Shown in pieces: positions 33,851 to 43,290 of a DNA stretch of 51,681 nt; the first letter of the stretch is position 1; the number at the start of each line of letters is the position of its first letter. The stretch spans positions 1-51,681 of the forward strand of contig NZ_FORN01000043.1 in NCBI RefSeq assembly GCF_900114015.1, given 5' to 3'. The position numbers and the translations under genes were made by a program. A model generated the notes under the pieces. That model made no database searches. It was given only the letters and a program-made list of their open reading frames with translations, and was not told where the DNA came from. This DNA comes from Caulobacter sp. UNC279MFTsu5.1 (lineage in GTDB: Bacteria; Pseudomonadota; Alphaproteobacteria; Caulobacterales; Caulobacteraceae).

Positions 33851-35389
33851 ATGGCTCTCCGCCGCCTGTTGTCGGGTTGGCTGATCGCCGTGGCCGCCCT
33901 GGCCCGCTCCGTGGCCCAGGCCCTGCAGCGCGCCTCCGAGGATCGATCCGCGTCGGCGCCGGCCTCGGTCATGGCCGCCCTGGCCGAACGGTATCCGGGC
34001 GCGCCCGCCCACTGGTTGGCTCACGTCGCCCAGCGGACGTCCCAACTGGCGGAGACGGGCGAGGTCCCGACGTCCCTGAACAGCGACCCGGCCGCGTGGA
34101 CGCCGCTGCGACCGGAGGCTTCGCCACCGGCTGAGGTGATGGAGCGCGCGCCGCTCGCGCAGCGCGACGGGGCTCGGGCCCGGCCGACGCCCCGTCGCGA
34201 GGCGGCCGTTCCTTCCCTGGCAGCGCTGCGTGAGCGGCCGTCCGAGGTATGGCGGCGGCCCGACGGCGCGCCGAAACGACGATCGAGGCCGGTGTTCGCG
34301 TCCCCGACTCCGGCGCTCGCACCCGAACCTCCGTCTCCTGCTGCGTCCGCGCCCAGCCCCGGCGCTTCGGCGCGTCGTCCGCGGTCGCCGTTGTCGGTCA
34401 AGGCCGCCCCGCCGTCCCTGACATCTTCGGAAACGCTGGCGACGTCGCCTTCCGAAAGGGGCGCAGGCCCCGAAGCAGCCGCGCCAAGGGCGGCCTGGTC
34501 AGATGCGCCACGACCGCGCACCGAGGCGCCAGACGCGACGGAGCCCCTGTCCATCCGACGGTCGCCAGCGGCGCGCGAACGGGAAGCCTCGTCGGAGAGG
34601 ATCGAGGCTGAGCCCGCGCCTCGCGACCGCAAGTCCTGGTTTGTCGAAGCGTTTGCCGAAGCGCCGGCGCGCATCACACGGTTCTTCTCGCCTCGAACGG
34701 AAGCGGCGCCGCGCATCGGGCGAACAAGGGACGCTTGGGCGGTCATGGAGGGGGACGACGCTGCCGAACGCGCACCCATGGCTCTTGCCGCCAGCCCGTC
34801 CGAGATGGTCCCGCCCGCCAGACTGGATTGGTCGGCCAATACGCAGGTCCAGGCGGCGCCCGCACCGTGGCGGGCGATCTACCGGGCGTTCGTCGCCCTG
34901 CGGACGCGATCCCGCTGGGCAGGCCGTTCCGTCGCCGATCCGGCCGCCGCGAAGGCGACGGCGTCGACCAACTGGGCAGCGACGGATGTGTGCGCGCCCA
35001 AACCCTCCAGCGGTTTCGAACCGTCGAAGACGATTTTCCCGACGCGCGCGCCGTCGACCGCTTCGCTCGACCCCGATCGAGCCTTGACCCCTCCAGGGAT
35101 CCGCCCGACCGAACCTTTGGCGTGGCGGACGGTTCGCGACGGTCCGCCCACCGGGCGGACCGCGCCTACGACGGGCAGCGAAGGTTCTGGCCAGGTCAAG
35201 CAACCGCGCTTCATGGCTTCCGGCCCTTTCCCGTCGCGGGAGGCCGCGCGCCAGTTCGCCGGTCCGCCGGACAACCGCTGGCCCGCGTTGCCGCCCGCGA
35301 CCTTCACGCCGCCGCATGGCGTCGCGGCGTCGCCGCCGCGTTGGGACGAGCTGGCCCGTGAGCAGGAGGATGGGCGATGGAGCGTGTAG
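33851..35389 (+). CDS. Uncharacterised Pro/Arg/Ala-rich protein inside the injection-system operon
   Basis: A 512-residue protein with no family I recognise. The first 25 residues (LLSGWLIAVAALARSVAQAL) could be a membrane anchor or amphipathic helix. Residues about 70-450 are low-complexity, rich in P, A, R and S, and probably disordered. Two short ordered islands stand out: SWFVEAFAEAPARITRFF near 260, and a C-terminal block with NRWPALPPATF and WDELAREQEDGRWSV. It begins 4 nt after the tube stop and overlaps the hub gene by 13 nt, so it is a coupled part of the operon. It could be a linker, chaperone or length-determining protein; there is no direct support for any of these. Confidence 0.65.
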   Translation: MALRRLLSGWLIAVAALARSVAQALQRASEDRSASAPASVMAALAERYPGAPAHWLAHVAQRTSQLAETGEVPTSLNSDPAAWTPLRPEASPPAEVMERAPLAQRDGARARPTPRREAAVPSLAALRERPSEVWRRPDGAPKRRSRPVFASPTPALAPEPPSPAASAPSPGASARRPRSPLSVKAAPPSLTSSETLATSPSERGAGPEAAAPRAAWSDAPRPRTEAPDATEPLSIRRSPAAREREASSERIEAEPAPRDRKSWFVEAFAEAPARITRFFSPRTEAAPRIGRTRDAWAVMEGDDAAERAPMALAASPSEMVPPARLDWSANTQVQAAPAPWRAIYRAFVALRTRSRWAGRSVADPAAAKATASTNWAATDVCAPKPSSGFEPSKTIFPTRAPSTASLDPDRALTPPGIRPTEPLAWRTVRDGPPTGRTAPTTGSEGSGQVKQPRFMASGPFPSREAARQFAGPPDNRWPALPPATFTPPHGVAASPPRWDELAREQEDGRWSV

Positions 35390-36156
35390 CCTTCCTGCTG
35401 GAACGGTCCGGCGAGCGGATCTCATGCCTGCTCAATCCGGAGAATCTCGAGGCGCGCCGCACCGCCGGGCTGCGGACGCGCTTGGCCGGCGGCGGTTTCC
35501 TGGCCGGTGTGGCTCGCTCCGAGGATCCGCTGATCGCCACCGGCGGCGGGGTCACCGAATACGATCTGAACCTGCTGTTCGACGTCGAGGTCGCCCGCGA
35601 GGGCCGCTCGCCGACGACGCCGGAAGACGGCCGGGGAGGACCGGCCGAGGACGACGACGTCCGCGTCCTGACCCGTCCATTCTGGGACCTGACCGAGAAC
35701 GCCGTGGCGGCCGACGGCTTCGCCGCCCCGCCCACGGTCCGGTTCATCTGGGGCAAGTCCTGGAATATCCCCGGCGTCGTACTACACGTGTCCGAGCGCC
35801 TCGAGCGATTCAACGCCGACGGCGCGCCCCGGCGCTCGTGGCTCAGCCTGCGCCTGCGCCGCGTCGAGGATTCCGAGCCGCGTCCGGTCCCCGGCCGGCC
35901 GGTCACGCCGCAGTTCGAGGCGCCGTCCGGCCTCGACGGCGGATCCGTCGACCAGGCCCCGGCCGTCGATGTGCCGGTCGACAACGAAGGCCTGCCGTTG
36001 AAGCGCTTCGACCAGATCGCCGACGACGGCTACGGCGACCCGACGCTGTGGGCCGACATCGCCGCCTACAATGACGTCGATGATCCCCTGAGCCTCCCGG
36101 AAGGCACGACCATCGTGTTGCCCTCCCTGGCGATCTTGCAGGAGGCGCGGGCGTGA
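35377..36156 (+). CDS. Injection-system tube-baseplate adaptor with LysM domain (Pvc7-like)
   Basis: A 259-residue protein. The N-terminal domain (residues 1-170; FLLERSGERISCLLNPENLE, VRFIWGKSWNIPGVV) matches the tube-initiator/adaptor family of contractile injection systems. The C-terminal part (about 203-255; DGYGDPTLWADIAAYN then LPEGTTIVLPS) is a LysM fold, as in gp53-like adaptors that brace the spike. The ATG at 35377 has GGAGGA upstream and overlaps the preceding gene; the stop overlaps the next start (GTGA). Confidence 0.85.
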   Translation: MERVAFLLERSGERISCLLNPENLEARRTAGLRTRLAGGGFLAGVARSEDPLIATGGGVTEYDLNLLFDVEVAREGRSPTTPEDGRGGPAEDDDVRVLTRPFWDLTENAVAADGFAAPPTVRFIWGKSWNIPGVVLHVSERLERFNADGAPRRSWLSLRLRRVEDSEPRPVPGRPVTPQFEAPSGLDGGSVDQAPAVDVPVDNEGLPLKRFDQIADDGYGDPTLWADIAAYNDVDDPLSLPEGTTIVLPSLAILQEARA

Positions 36157-37667
36157 CCTCCATCTTCGCCAATCGCCCGCTGAGGGCTCGTCTCGATGGG
36201 GCGCCGCTGGATCCCGACCTGGGGCGTCACGCCGTCTCGGCCTTCGTGCGCCAGGCTCTCAACGCCCCGGCCATGGCCGAGCTGGTCTTCGCCGATCCGC
36301 CGGCCGCCGCCCTGGCCAGCCTGCGCCTTGGCGCCGGCCTGGCCTTCTCGGTCGACGGTTCGGGCGATCTGTTCGACGGCGAGATCACGGCGGTCGAATA
36401 TCAGCGAGACGCCGCCCAGGGACGGGTCGTGCGCCTGCGGGCGCTAGACAGGCTGCACAGGGCGCGGCTGCGCCAGCGAGCCCGGGCCCTGATCGACATG
36501 ACGGTCGCCGATGTCGCGGGACAGATGGCGGGCGACCTGGGCCTGACCTTCAGTTGCGCCGAGCATCCGCCGACCCGGGCCTTGATCGTCCAGCACGATC
36601 AGAGCGACTTCGACCTGGTGGTCGACCTGGCGCGCGACGCGGGTCTCTATCTGCTGCTGGAAGCCGGCCAGCTGCGGCTGGTCAGCCTGGCGGGCGAAGG
36701 CGAGCCGATCCCGCTGCGGATGCGCCGCGAGATCATCCAGGCCCGCGCCACGGCGGGCGCCGACTCCCTGCGGCCCTGGACCGGCGCCCAGTCGTGGAAT
36801 CCCTCCCGCGCCGTGGCGGCCAACGCCCGCGCCGGCCTGGCCCGCCAGGACGCCGAGGAACTGCGGGACGGCGGGCTGACGGCCTTTCCCGATCTGGGCG
36901 GCCGGACCCTATTCAACCGCCTGGCCGCCGACGCCGCCGAGGCCGAGAGTCTGGCCCAGGCCGATCTCGACCGGGCCGCGGCTCGCGCCGTCCTGCTGGA
37001 GGCGGTGATCGAGGGCGACACCCATCTGCGCCCCGGGCGGCCGGTGAACCTGGAGGGTGTCGGCGATCTGGTCGACGGCCGCTGCGTGGTGACGCGCGCC
37101 CTGCATCGCTTCGAGGAGGCCCGCGGCTACGTGGTCGAGATTTCGACCGAGCCGCCGGCCCGGCCTGATCGCCCCCGGGTTCCGGCCTTCACACTGGGCA
37201 AGGTGACGGACGCCGACGATCCCGACGGCATGGCGCGGGTGCGGGCCCGCCTGCCGGTGCTGGGCGACGTCGAGACCGGCTGGATGCCGGTGCTGCTGTT
37301 GGGCGCCGGCGCCGACAAGGGCGTGGCCATCCTGCCGGAGCCGGAGGACGACGTGCTGGTGCTGTTTCCGGACGGCGACCCGGCGCGGGGCATGGTCCTG
37401 GGCGGTCTCTATGGCGAGCGCGCCGCCCCGGGGCCGCGCGGGGCCGGGACGGCCGGCGCCCGGGCCTTCACAGTGCGGACACCGGGCGGCCAGGTTCTGA
37501 CCCTGGACAGCGTCGACGCCCTGGCGCGGCTGGAGACCCGCGCCGGCGGGCTGTTCGAGTTCGGCCCCAACGGCTCGCGCCTGCGGGCCAGCGGCGACCT
37601 GGTCATTGAGGCCCCGGGGCGCCGGCTGACGATCCGGGCCGCCGCCGTTGCGTTCGAGGAGGGCTGA
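36153..37667 (+). CDS. VgrG-like spike/hub protein (phage gpD + gp5 OB-fold, Pvc8-like)
   Basis: A 504-residue central spike. Residues 1-330 resemble the phage late-control D hub (QSDFDLVVDLARDAGLYLLLE is the conserved helix-strand). The gp5-type OB-fold follows from about 345 (GKVTDADDPDGMARVRARLP, GWMPVL, PEPEDDVLVLFPDGDP). The end is a short beta tail with no toxin extension. GTG start, overlapping the previous stop, with AGGAGG upstream. It sits at the baseplate centre and carries the PAAR-like tip encoded next. Confidence 0.92.
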   Translation: MTSIFANRPLRARLDGAPLDPDLGRHAVSAFVRQALNAPAMAELVFADPPAAALASLRLGAGLAFSVDGSGDLFDGEITAVEYQRDAAQGRVVRLRALDRLHRARLRQRARALIDMTVADVAGQMAGDLGLTFSCAEHPPTRALIVQHDQSDFDLVVDLARDAGLYLLLEAGQLRLVSLAGEGEPIPLRMRREIIQARATAGADSLRPWTGAQSWNPSRAVAANARAGLARQDAEELRDGGLTAFPDLGGRTLFNRLAADAAEAESLAQADLDRAAARAVLLEAVIEGDTHLRPGRPVNLEGVGDLVDGRCVVTRALHRFEEARGYVVEISTEPPARPDRPRVPAFTLGKVTDADDPDGMARVRARLPVLGDVETGWMPVLLLGAGADKGVAILPEPEDDVLVLFPDGDPARGMVLGGLYGERAAPGPRGAGTAGARAFTVRTPGGQVLTLDSVDALARLETRAGGLFEFGPNGSRLRASGDLVIEAPGRRLTIRAAAVAFEEG

Positions 37668-37669
37668 GC

Positions 37670-38014
37670 ATGCTGTGGCTGACCCAGGACGCGACGCTGG
37701 TCTGCGATCACGGCGGCCGGGTGGGCGTCGCCCCGACCCAGACCCTGGTGCGGATCAAGAACCGGTTGGCGCTGGTGAACCCCAATCCCCAGTCGCGGCC
37801 GATCTCGGCCTGTCCGAACGCCAATCCGGTCATCGGCCTGCGGCCCTGCCTGACGACGCTGGCCGTCAAGCAGGGCTACTCGACCTTCGTCACCATCGGC
37901 GGCCGGGCGGTGTGCCTGGACACGGTGACGGGGCTCACCGACGGGTCGCCGCCGGGCACGGTCAATTATCGCGTGGTCGATCCCGGCCAGCGTCTCGTGG
38001 CGGCCGGGAGTTGA
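37670..38014 (+). CDS. PAAR-like spike tip protein
   Basis: A 114-residue protein directly after the spike gene (2-nt gap). The pattern CDHGGRVGVAP, a central SACPNAN and GLRPCL, and repeated short strands recall the DUF4280/PAAR-like proteins that sharpen the spike of injection systems. Cysteines and a histidine could hold a metal, as in PAAR tips. Position and size support the call; the sequence match is by pattern only. Confidence 0.75.
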   Translation: MLWLTQDATLVCDHGGRVGVAPTQTLVRIKNRLALVNPNPQSRPISACPNANPVIGLRPCLTTLAVKQGYSTFVTIGGRAVCLDTVTGLTDGSPPGTVNYRVVDPGQRLVAAGS

Positions 38015-38016
38015 GC

Positions 38017-38454
38017 ATGAAGACCGTTCGGGGCATCCGGTTCGAAGGCGCGGAGCTGGGCGGGGCGACGTCCGAGCTGCGGCGGCCGGCGGGGCTGATC
38101 CTGTCGCCGGCGGGACGGCTGGCCGAGGTCAGCGGCTACGACGCCGTGCGCCAGGCCATCATCCTGCTGCTGACCACCATCCCCGGCGAGCGGGTCATGC
38201 GGCCCGGTTATGGCTGCCCGCTGCATCGGCTGATGTTCGCGCCCAACGACGCCACGACCGCGGGCCTCGCCATCCACTACGTGCGCCAGTCGCTCAAGCG
38301 CTGGGAGCCGAGGATCGAGATCGTGCGGCTGGACGCCGGCGTCGATCCCGCAGCGCCCAGCCAGCTGACGGTCTCGCTGGACTACCGGGTGCGCGCCAGC
38401 AACCAGCCAGGCCAGCTGGAATTCGCCCTCGACCTGCGCGGGGAGGCCGCCTGA
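38017..38454 (+). CDS. gp25-like baseplate wedge protein
   Basis: A 145-residue GPW/gp25-family protein. The family core EVSGYDAVRQAIILLLTTIPGERVM is unmistakable, with RPGYGCPLHRLMFAPND after it. It starts the sheath from the baseplate in related systems. It starts 2 nt after the tip gene stop, and its own stop overlaps the next ATG (ATGA-type, 38452-38456). Confidence 0.92.
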   Translation: MKTVRGIRFEGAELGGATSELRRPAGLILSPAGRLAEVSGYDAVRQAIILLLTTIPGERVMRPGYGCPLHRLMFAPNDATTAGLAIHYVRQSLKRWEPRIEIVRLDAGVDPAAPSQLTVSLDYRVRASNQPGQLEFALDLRGEAA

Positions 38455-40985
38455 TGCCGCTGCCCACCCCCAAGCTGGACGACCGCGCCTTCGCCGACCT
38501 GATGGCCGACGCCATCAAGGTCATCGACCGCTCGTGCCCGGAATGGACCGACCGCAATCCCAGCGATCCCGGCATCACTCTGCTGGAGACCTTCGCCTAC
38601 CTGACCGACACCATGCTGTACCGGCTCAACCGCGTGCCGGAGAAGCTGTATGTCAGCCTGCTGAACCTGGTCGGCGCCCAGGTCCGGCCGCCCGCCGCAG
38701 CGGCGGCGACCCTGACCTTCACCCGGACGACCGGCAATGCGCGGATCACCATCCCCGCCGGCGCGCGCATCGCGACCAGCGACGGCTCGGTGACGTTCGT
38801 GGTCACCCAGGCCGCGGTCCTGGCCGCCGACCAGAAAAGCGTCGAAGCGCCGGCCCTGCATTGCGACATGACCGAGGCCGAGTCGGTCGGCGCGGGGACT
38901 GGCGCGCCTGGCCAGAGCGTGCAGGTCAAACGCCCGCCGATCATCGCGCCGTCCGGCGACGGACTGGACCTGATCGTCGGCGTCGAGGCCGACAACGCCG
39001 AACTGGCCGACGGGGCGGTGTCGCGCACCCTCGGCGACAAGAGCTACCGGATCTGGCGGGAGGTCGTCAGCTTCGCCGACGCCGCGCCGACCGACTGCGT
39101 CTATCGCGTCGACCGCGCCATGGGCCGCATCCAGTTCGCCCCCGCCGTGGCCGGCGAGGGATCGACGCCGTTGTCAGCCGTTCCAGCGCTGGGGCGCGAC
39201 ATCCGGGTCTGGTATCGCGGCGGCGGAGGACGGGCCGGCAACGTGGTCCCTGGCGCCTTGACGGTGTTCAAGACCCCGATCCCCAACCTGGCGGTGACCA
39301 ATCTGGCGCGGGCCGCCGGCGGCGCCGATGCCGAGACCGTGCAGGCGGCGATGCGGCGCGGGCCGCTGGAGCTGACCTCCATGCGCTGTGCGGTCACCGC
39401 CCGCGACTTCGAGCGGGTGGCCTTGAGCGTCGGCGCGGTGGCGCGAGCCAAGGCCTACGCCCAGTCCCAGGTCTGGGCCCATGCCGCTCCGGGGGTGGTC
39501 GAGATTCTGCTGGTGCCGGCGGTCGACGCCGAAAAGCTGCCGGACGCGGGGGTCACCGCTCAGGCCGTGATCGAGCGGAGGAGCGAGGAGTTGCGGGCGC
39601 GGGTCCAGAAGGCGGTCGACCAGCGCCGGCCGCTGGGCGTGCAGACCTCGGTCGGCTGGGCCAGGGTGCGTCCAGTTTCGGTGGCGGCGCGGGTGGTGGT
39701 CAGCCGCGAGGAAGACGCCCCGGCCGTCGAGGCGCGCCTTCGCATCCGGCTCAACAAGCTGTTCTCGCCGCTGCGCGACGAGCCGTTCGGCCAGGTCGTG
39801 CGGGCGTCGGACGTTTATGAGGCCATGCTGGCCGACTCCGGCGTCCGCTATGCCGATCAGCTTCGCTTGACCATCGGCGAGGCGCCCGACCGCGACGTGT
39901 CGGACCTGCTGCGCGACCCGCACCAGGCTCGAACCTGGTTCGCCGCCACCAACCAGGGCCTGCACCGCAGTCTCGACGACGGCAATACCTGGTCGGTGGT
40001 GTTCAAGGCCGACGGCGATCGCCCGCTGTTCGTACGCCGCCACCGCGATCGGCCGGGCCTGATGGCCCTGGGCGTGGTCCGCAAGGCTGGCGGAGCCATC
40101 CACGTGTCGCGCGACTGCGGTGAGACCTGGAAGACCGAGGCGGCGGTGTTCAACAGCGAGGTGTCCGACGCCGACTGGGTCGATCGGGAAGGCTCACCGC
40201 TGTTGTTGATCGCCACCGCCGAGGGCCTGCGCCAGCTCAAACCGTTCGGTGACGCCGGTCCGGCCCCCGTGGTCGTCGACAAGGCCCGCGACACCAAGGG
40301 CTTCTACGCCGTGACGGCCTCGGTCTCCTCGGCAGGGGTGGTCCAGGTCGCCGTGGCCGCCCGGATGAAAGGCGGGGTCTATCTGTCGGCCCTCGGCGGG
40401 GTGTCCGACAGTTTCCATTCGATCGGCCTGGTGGGCCAGGACATCCGCAGCCTGACGGTGCAACGCTTCAATGCTCGCGACTTCCTCTGGGCGGCGGCCG
40501 CGGCCGAGGCCGGCCAGCAGGGGTCCGGCGCCTTCCGGGTGGAGCTGCGCTCGGGCGGCGCCGACGATCCAGAGGGCTTCAAGCCGTTCAATGTCGGCTG
40601 GCAGGGCGGGTCCTGCGAGGGCCTCGCCTTCGCGGACCAGTGGGCGTTCGCCGGCTCGAACCGCGGCGGCGTGCTGGCGCTGGACACGACCGTCGCCGCG
40701 CCGGCCTGGCGCGCCGCGCCCCTCGACGCCGGGCTGCCGATCCGCGACACCGAACGGTTGCTGCATGTGGTGTCCTGCGTGGCGGCCGCCCCCGTGCCGG
40801 GAGGCGCGCCGCAGGTGTTCGCCGGCGGCCCCATGGGCGTCTATCGCAGCCTCGATGGGGCCCTGCATTTCGCCACGGCCTCGGCCACGGTGTTCACCGA
40901 CCGCATCCCGCTGCCGCCCAACTGGCTCTACTGCGCCGACCAGCACCATCTCTCGGTGGTGATCGATGACGATACAGGGGGCTGA
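38454..40985 (+). CDS. J-type baseplate protein fused to a BNR/Asp-box-like beta-propeller
   Basis: An 843-residue baseplate assembly protein. The N-terminal half is the J/Pvc11 family: RNPSDPGITLLETFAYLTD (residues 33-51) and the core up to about 480, with DVYEAMLADSGVRYADQL. From about residue 500 the chain changes to repeats of the form LHRSLDDGNTW, IHVSRDCGETW and VYRSLDGALHF, i.e. Asp-box motifs of sialidase/YCF48-like propellers. Such propellers often bind glycans or proteins, so this half could face outward from the baseplate. It overlaps the gp25 gene and ends 2 nt before the tail protein I gene. Confidence 0.88.
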   Translation: MPLPTPKLDDRAFADLMADAIKVIDRSCPEWTDRNPSDPGITLLETFAYLTDTMLYRLNRVPEKLYVSLLNLVGAQVRPPAAAAATLTFTRTTGNARITIPAGARIATSDGSVTFVVTQAAVLAADQKSVEAPALHCDMTEAESVGAGTGAPGQSVQVKRPPIIAPSGDGLDLIVGVEADNAELADGAVSRTLGDKSYRIWREVVSFADAAPTDCVYRVDRAMGRIQFAPAVAGEGSTPLSAVPALGRDIRVWYRGGGGRAGNVVPGALTVFKTPIPNLAVTNLARAAGGADAETVQAAMRRGPLELTSMRCAVTARDFERVALSVGAVARAKAYAQSQVWAHAAPGVVEILLVPAVDAEKLPDAGVTAQAVIERRSEELRARVQKAVDQRRPLGVQTSVGWARVRPVSVAARVVVSREEDAPAVEARLRIRLNKLFSPLRDEPFGQVVRASDVYEAMLADSGVRYADQLRLTIGEAPDRDVSDLLRDPHQARTWFAATNQGLHRSLDDGNTWSVVFKADGDRPLFVRRHRDRPGLMALGVVRKAGGAIHVSRDCGETWKTEAAVFNSEVSDADWVDREGSPLLLIATAEGLRQLKPFGDAGPAPVVVDKARDTKGFYAVTASVSSAGVVQVAVAARMKGGVYLSALGGVSDSFHSIGLVGQDIRSLTVQRFNARDFLWAAAAAEAGQQGSGAFRVELRSGGADDPEGFKPFNVGWQGGSCEGLAFADQWAFAGSNRGGVLALDTTVAAPAWRAAPLDAGLPIRDTERLLHVVSCVAAAPVPGGAPQVFAGGPMGVYRSLDGALHFATASATVFTDRIPLPPNWLYCADQHHLSVVIDDDTGG

Positions 40986-40987
40986 TC

Positions 40988-41566
40988 ATGGATCGCGCTC
41001 GCATCGCCCGCCTGCTGCCGGAAACCTACCAGGCCGCCATCCCGGTGGAGAAGCCGCCGGGCGACCCTGACGCCGCCGCGCCGAAAAAGCCCCTGGCCGC
41101 GGTGCTGGAAGTGATGGAGGTGCTGCAGGCCCCGGCCGAGAGCGCCCTGACGACTCTCGACGCCCACATCGATCCGCTGCGGGCGCCGCCCAGCTTCGCC
41201 CTGATGCTGGCGCGCTGGCTGGACCTGGACCGATATCTGGACTGGACCGGCGGACGGCCGGGCGAGGGCGCGCCGCGCTACGCCGCGGGCTTGGGCCGGC
41301 TGCGACTGCTGTGCCTGGAAGCGGCCGAACTCGCGCGCTGGCGCGGCACCCGCCGGACCCTCGAACGCATCCTGACCGTGGCCACGGGCCTGTCCGGCTA
41401 TGCGGTGGAGGAGAACCCGCCGGGGCCGAAGGGCGTCGCCCGAAGCTTCCACCTCCGCGTCGTCGCCCCGGCGGCCGCCAAGCCCCTGGCCGATCTGGTG
41501 CGTCGCATCGTCGACGAGGAGCGACCCGCCTACACGACCTACGAAATCGAGTTTTCCGCAGCCTGA
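40988..41566 (+). CDS. Tail protein I-like baseplate wedge protein (Pvc12-like)
   Basis: A 192-residue P2 gpI-type protein: RLLPETYQ at the start, LDAHIDPLRAPPSFALMLARWL and the helix ELARWRGTRRTLERILTVATG are the family core, and the end is a short beta strand. It pairs with the J protein to build baseplate wedges and usually attaches fibres, but no fibre gene follows. The last structural gene I can identify in the cluster. Confidence 0.87.
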   Translation: MDRARIARLLPETYQAAIPVEKPPGDPDAAAPKKPLAAVLEVMEVLQAPAESALTTLDAHIDPLRAPPSFALMLARWLDLDRYLDWTGGRPGEGAPRYAAGLGRLRLLCLEAAELARWRGTRRTLERILTVATGLSGYAVEENPPGPKGVARSFHLRVVAPAAAKPLADLVRRIVDEERPAYTTYEIEFSAA

Positions 41567-41590
41567 TCGCGAGCACGAGGACCAACGCCC

Positions 41591-42781
41591 ATGCCGAGTT
41601 TCGAGATTCCGGACGGCCCCACCACCGTGGCCCTGAAGACGGAGGCCGGATTCCACAAGGGAAACGCCGTGTTCGGCGTCACCAACAAGACCGGAGAGGG
41701 GCTGACCGCCCGGTTCAGCGTGCAGATCCAGGGCGGCGGCAAGGCCGAATGGTATTCGATCCAGGGCGAACCGGAGCGGCCTGTCGCGGCCGGTGAGACC
41801 CAGACGGTGACTGTGGTGGCGAAGATTCCCGCCGCGACGCCGGCGGGTCAGCATCGGATCAAGCTGCGGGCGACCAATGTCAACGACCCCGACAACGACA
41901 GCACTGACAGCGCGGTGGCGACCGTTACGATCCCGGCCGTCGTCAAGCCGCCGGTCCAGAAGAAGCCGTTCCCCTGGTGGATCATCGCGGTGGCCGCCGG
42001 CGTCCTGGTGCTGGTGATCGGCGTCATCGTCGCGGTGGTGTTGATGAGCGGACCGAAAGGGACCGCGGTTCCCAAGGTCACAGGGCTGGACTACCCCGCC
42101 GCCGTCGCCGAACTGAAGAAGAGCGGCTTCGCGGCGGCGCCGGCGATCAACGAAATCTCCAAGGACCAGCCGCTGGGCCTGGTGTTCAAGCAGGAGCCGA
42201 CGGCCGACACCAAGGCCGACCCCGCCAAGACCGAGGTGAAGCTGACCGTGGCCGTCGGCGAAACGGTGGCCGTGCCGACGGTGACCGACAAGCCCTATGT
42301 CGGTGCTCAGGCGCTGCTAGAGGATCGCGGCTTCACGGTTGGACCGCGGGTCGTGGGCGAGGCGACGGGCAAGGAGCCCGACACCGTGGTGGCCCAGGAT
42401 CCAACCGGCGAGACCTCGGCGCCCAAGGGCAGCCCGGTGAATCTCACCGTCGATCCCGGCGTCGTCGTGCCGGATTTGGTCACGCCCCAGTTCGACGGCA
42501 TCGCCGGGATCAAGACCTTGCAGTCAGCCGGGCTCGACATCGGCACGATCGGCTCGGCCTGCCGAGGAACGGTGGACAAGATCATCGAGCAGAGCGTCGA
42601 GGCCAAGTCCAAGGTCGCCAAGGGGACCAAGGTCAACATCGTCCTCGGCGCGCCGTCGGTCTTCGTCAACGGCCGTCAGACCTGCCGGCTGTTCATCCGG
42701 CAGGACGTCCTGGTGTTCGCCAACCGGGCCAAGCTGGCGGCCCCGACGACCATCCCGACCCAGAAGCTTCAGGTCCAATGA
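41591..42781 (+). CDS. One-TM protein: Ig-like N-terminal domain and three PASTA repeats
   Basis: A 396-residue protein with an unusual layout. Residues 1-115 are a beta-sandwich-like domain (SFEIPDGPTTVALKTEAGF, GVTNKTGEGLTARFSV) with no signal peptide. One strong membrane helix follows at about 128-150 after KKPFPWW. Then come three PASTA-like units (VPKVTGLDYPAAVAEL, VPTVTDKPYVGAQALL, VPDLVTPQFDGIAGIK). By the positive-inside rule the N-domain should be cytoplasmic and the PASTA part periplasmic, the layout of PASTA kinases with the kinase replaced. It has a close paralogue next door. Its place after the baseplate genes suggests anchoring an injection system to the membrane; this is inference. 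Confidence 0.75.
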   Translation: MPSFEIPDGPTTVALKTEAGFHKGNAVFGVTNKTGEGLTARFSVQIQGGGKAEWYSIQGEPERPVAAGETQTVTVVAKIPAATPAGQHRIKLRATNVNDPDNDSTDSAVATVTIPAVVKPPVQKKPFPWWIIAVAAGVLVLVIGVIVAVVLMSGPKGTAVPKVTGLDYPAAVAELKKSGFAAAPAINEISKDQPLGLVFKQEPTADTKADPAKTEVKLTVAVGETVAVPTVTDKPYVGAQALLEDRGFTVGPRVVGEATGKEPDTVVAQDPTGETSAPKGSPVNLTVDPGVVVPDLVTPQFDGIAGIKTLQSAGLDIGTIGSACRGTVDKIIEQSVEAKSKVAKGTKVNIVLGAPSVFVNGRQTCRLFIRQDVLVFANRAKLAAPTTIPTQKLQVQ

Positions 42782-43290
42782 CCGGTCGGAAATCTGGAGC
42801 TTTCTAGAACGCAAGGATCGACCCATGCCGAGTTTCGAGATTCCGGACGGACCGACGACCGTCGCCCTCAAAAAGGAGGGGGGCTTCCACAAGGGCAGCG
42901 CCGTCTTCGGCGTCACCAACAAGACCGGGGAGGGCCTGACCGCGCGTTTCAGCGTTCAGGTCCAGGGTGACGGCAAGGCCGAGTGGTATCAGGTCCAGGG
43001 GGAGCCGGAACGACCGGTCGCGGCGGGCGAGACCCAGACCGTGACCGTGGTCGGCAAGATCCCCGCCGCGACGCCGCCGGGCCAGCACCGGATCAAGCTG
43101 AGGGCGATCAATGTCAACGATCCCGACAACGACAGCACCGACAGCGCGGCGGCGACGGTCACGGTTCCCGCCGCCGCAGCGCCGCCGCCGAAGAAGCCGT
43201 TCCCTTGGTGGATCCTGGCGGTGGTCGGCGGGGTGCTGGTGCTGGTGATCGGCGCGATCATCGCCATCGTGGCGATGAGCGGCGGATCCA
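41591..43290 (+). repeat. Tandem gene duplication (N-domain plus TM unit repeated)
   Basis: Bases 41591 to about 42050 and 42825 to about 43290 encode near-identical protein: MPSFEIPDGPTTVALK starts both, and identity looks about 85% over the first 150 residues, including the membrane helix. Past the helix the copies diverge (three PASTA units against one plus Cys repeats). The upstream leaders also differ. Confidence 0.85.

Noticed and set aside
41591..42781. PASTA-type serine/threonine kinase
   Set aside because: The cytoplasmic part is only about 125 residues of beta-rich sequence with no kinase motifs (no HRD or DFG).
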